Below are positions 62,535 to 64,000 of a DNA stretch of 64,000 bases, piece after piece. Under the pieces are notes generated by a model that searched no databases, was not told the DNA's origin, and was given only the letters and a program-made list of their open reading frames with translations. Each line of letters begins with the position of its first letter. Positions within the stretch are counted from its first letter, which is position 1. Both the position numbers and the translations under genes were made by a program. Source of the DNA: Labilibaculum sp. DW002 (lineage in GTDB: Bacteria; Bacteroidota; Bacteroidia; Bacteroidales; Marinifilaceae); contig NZ_JAKJSC010000001.1 in NCBI RefSeq assembly GCF_029029525.1, positions 124,001 through 188,000 of the forward strand. Reading direction: 5' to 3'.

Positions 62535-63677
62535 ATGAATAAAGAGCTGAGGAAAAATATCATGTTCCAATACTTGATGTTGTTGGTAATTGCTGCTACT
62601 GCAGGTCACCAGGCATGGCGTACGCTTTTTAATAATTTGGCTGTTGATGAGGTTGGGATAAATGGGTTTCAATTGGGTGTTATTCAGTCGGTTCGCGAAA
62701 TTCCTGGTTTTTTAGCTCTACTTGTTGTTTATTTATTATTGGTTATTAAGGAGCATCGTTTATCTGCTTTAGCGGTATTATTTGTTGGTTTAGGTGTTGC
62801 CTTAACAGGATTTTTTCCATCATTTATTGGTTTAATAGCGACTACCTTAATCATGTCAATTGGATTTCATTATTTTGAGACGACTAATAAATCTTTAACC
62901 CTGCAATATTTTAATTACGAGCAGGCGCCTTATGTTTTTGCTAAGCAAAAGAGCTGGGCAGCAGTTGCTAATATTGGTGTCGGGGCATTTATTTTTGGTA
63001 TTGCTCATTTTATTTCTTTGCAAGCTAATTTTATTTTGATTGGTACTGTTATTTTTGGATTAGGAGTTTGGGCACTCTTTTGGAAACCAGCTGATAAAGA
63101 GATCGTGCCTCAAAATAAGGGTATGGTTTTGCGTAAGCGTTATTGGTTATTTTATGTTCTGAATTTTTTAAGTGGTGCCCGACGACAGATTTTTGTTGTG
63201 TTTGCAGTATTTATGCTGGTGCAAAAATATCATTTCAGTATACAGCATGTAGCTATACTTTTCATCATCAATAATATTATCACCTATTTCATATCACCCT
63301 ATATTGCGAAGGGAATTAATCGCTATGGTGAACGGAAAATGCTAAGCTTAGAGTACATCTTTTTAATATTTGTATTTCTTGGTTATGCCTTTATCGAAAA
63401 TGGTTTGGTAGTAGCTATCCTATACATTATCGATCATATTTTCTTTGGTTTTTCAATGGGAATCAACACCTATTTTCATAAAACAGGGGATAAGAAAGAT
63501 ATTGCACCATCTATGGCAGTTGGTTTTACAATTAATCATATATCGGCAGTTGTGATTCCAGTTTGTGGTGGTTTGTTATGGATGTGGCATTGGCAAATAC
63601 CATTTATAGCAGGCGCTATACTGTGTGTGGTTTCACTTGCATTTGTGCAGAAAATACGAATACAGAATAAAATTTAA
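62535..63677 (+). CDS. MFS transporter
   Basis: 380 residues with about 11-12 membrane helices and a central basic loop (RKRYW near residue 200). Major facilitator layout; substrate not predictable. It overlaps no neighbour and is followed after 2 bases by the truncated gene, with which it is likely co-expressed. Confidence 0.85.
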   Translation: MNKELRKNIMFQYLMLLVIAATAGHQAWRTLFNNLAVDEVGINGFQLGVIQSVREIPGFLALLVVYLLLVIKEHRLSALAVLFVGLGVALTGFFPSFIGLIATTLIMSIGFHYFETTNKSLTLQYFNYEQAPYVFAKQKSWAAVANIGVGAFIFGIAHFISLQANFILIGTVIFGLGVWALFWKPADKEIVPQNKGMVLRKRYWLFYVLNFLSGARRQIFVVFAVFMLVQKYHFSIQHVAILFIINNIITYFISPYIAKGINRYGERKMLSLEYIFLIFVFLGYAFIENGLVVAILYIIDHIFFGFSMGINTYFHKTGDKKDIAPSMAVGFTINHISAVVIPVCGGLLWMWHWQIPFIAGAILCVVSLAFVQKIRIQNKI

Positions 63678-63679
63678 TT

Positions 63680-64000
63680 ATGACAGAAGAAAAAATATAC
63701 AAGTCGCTAATAGAGACTTATAACAAAGGGATTGAAGCTAAAGATCCTAAGATGATTCGTGAATTTTTGGGTGATAAGTCGGTAGATGAACTTAGTGCAA
63801 TGCCTCAATATTATCTAGAAATACTTCAATTGAGAGCAGGTGCATTTTCTTTATTTGGTGAGCTAATCGAAGCAGGAGAAGAGTATCGTAAAGGATACAA
63901 TTCTTGTTCTAAAAATGGCAAATGGGTTTATGGATTAAATTGGGCATTACAGTACATGGCCGAATTTTCTTTTAAGCGTGGAGATGAAAAAATTCATGAA
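63680..64000 (+). CDS. Unknown protein (3' truncated by window end)
   Basis: The frame opens with ATG at 63680, two bases after the MFS stop, and is open for 107 codons to the window end (MTEEKIYKSLIETYNKG ... RGDEKIHE). It is a soluble, helical protein without recognised motifs. Tight spacing suggests an operon with the transporter. Confidence 0.75.
   Translation, partial: MTEEKIYKSLIETYNKGIEAKDPKMIREFLGDKSVDELSAMPQYYLEILQLRAGAFSLFGELIEAGEEYRKGYNSCSKNGKWVYGLNWALQYMAEFSFKRGDEKIHE

Noticed and set aside
1-64000. tRNA, rRNA, CRISPR array, integrase, transposase or att site
   Set aside because: I found no cloverleaf, rRNA core words, repeat-spacer pattern or transposase motif; none can be claimed.

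Overview
The window looks like a chromosomal segment of an AT-rich marine or sediment Bacteroidota (Bacteroidales/Marinilabiliales-type). The signs are lipoprotein signal peptides, a TonB receptor with a carboxypeptidase-like plug extension, DUF5018 and DUF5777 proteins, menaquinone-linked fatty acid enzymes, few Shine-Dalgarno sequences and several -7 boxes of the Bacteroidota type (TAnnTTTG). The genus cannot be fixed from the sequence alone. I saw no rRNA or tRNA gene, CRISPR array, integrase or transposase.

Region 1 (3-9284, all + strand) is the most unusual part. It begins with the end of an FtsX/MacB-type ABC permease, then a beta-propeller lipoprotein, a ferredoxin with a Cys-rich tail, a radical SAM enzyme, a DUF116-polyprenyl diphosphate synthase fusion, a protein-prenyltransferase-beta-like protein, and a 601-residue class II terpene cyclase homologue that keeps the DxDD acid motif. 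I read this as a candidate isoprenoid or cyclic-terpenoid lipid pathway with a radical SAM/ferredoxin tailoring step. I know of no described pathway with this gene set.

Region 2 (9396-26213, mostly - strand) is housekeeping and signalling: an exonuclease-fold BRCT protein that has lost catalytic acids, an M18 aminopeptidase, a TPR protein, two PAS histidine kinases, a phospholipase D/cardiolipin synthase-like lipoprotein, an ABC exporter, a DUF5018/LRR surface lipoprotein and a zinc metallopeptidase.

Region 3 (26469-48671, + strand) starts with yebC, followed by a long co-directional catabolic run: beta-oxidation enzymes, EtfAB, a split ETF:menaquinone oxidoreductase, the fused isobutyryl-CoA mutase IcmF, both methylcrotonyl-CoA carboxylase subunits, a methylglutaconyl-CoA hydratase, an AtuA-family gene carrying a one-base frameshift, another acyl-CoA dehydrogenase, and a butyrate-kinase homologue with an altered phosphate-binding motif. 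Together these fit valine, leucine and short-chain acyl-CoA oxidation with electrons passed to menaquinone.

Region 4 (48968-64000) carries respiratory and metal functions: a six-heme lipoprotein with a collagen-like stretch, a HerA-type ATPase, a copper-type operon (Cys/His-rich small protein, TonB receptor, HMA protein), and a c-type cytochrome/cytochrome b/DUF5777 operon divergent from an FNR-like regulator. It ends with a CobW GTPase, a nitroreductase, an MFS transporter and a truncated unknown gene. Short palindromes of several families, resembling dispersed Bacteroidota repeats, lie between genes throughout.
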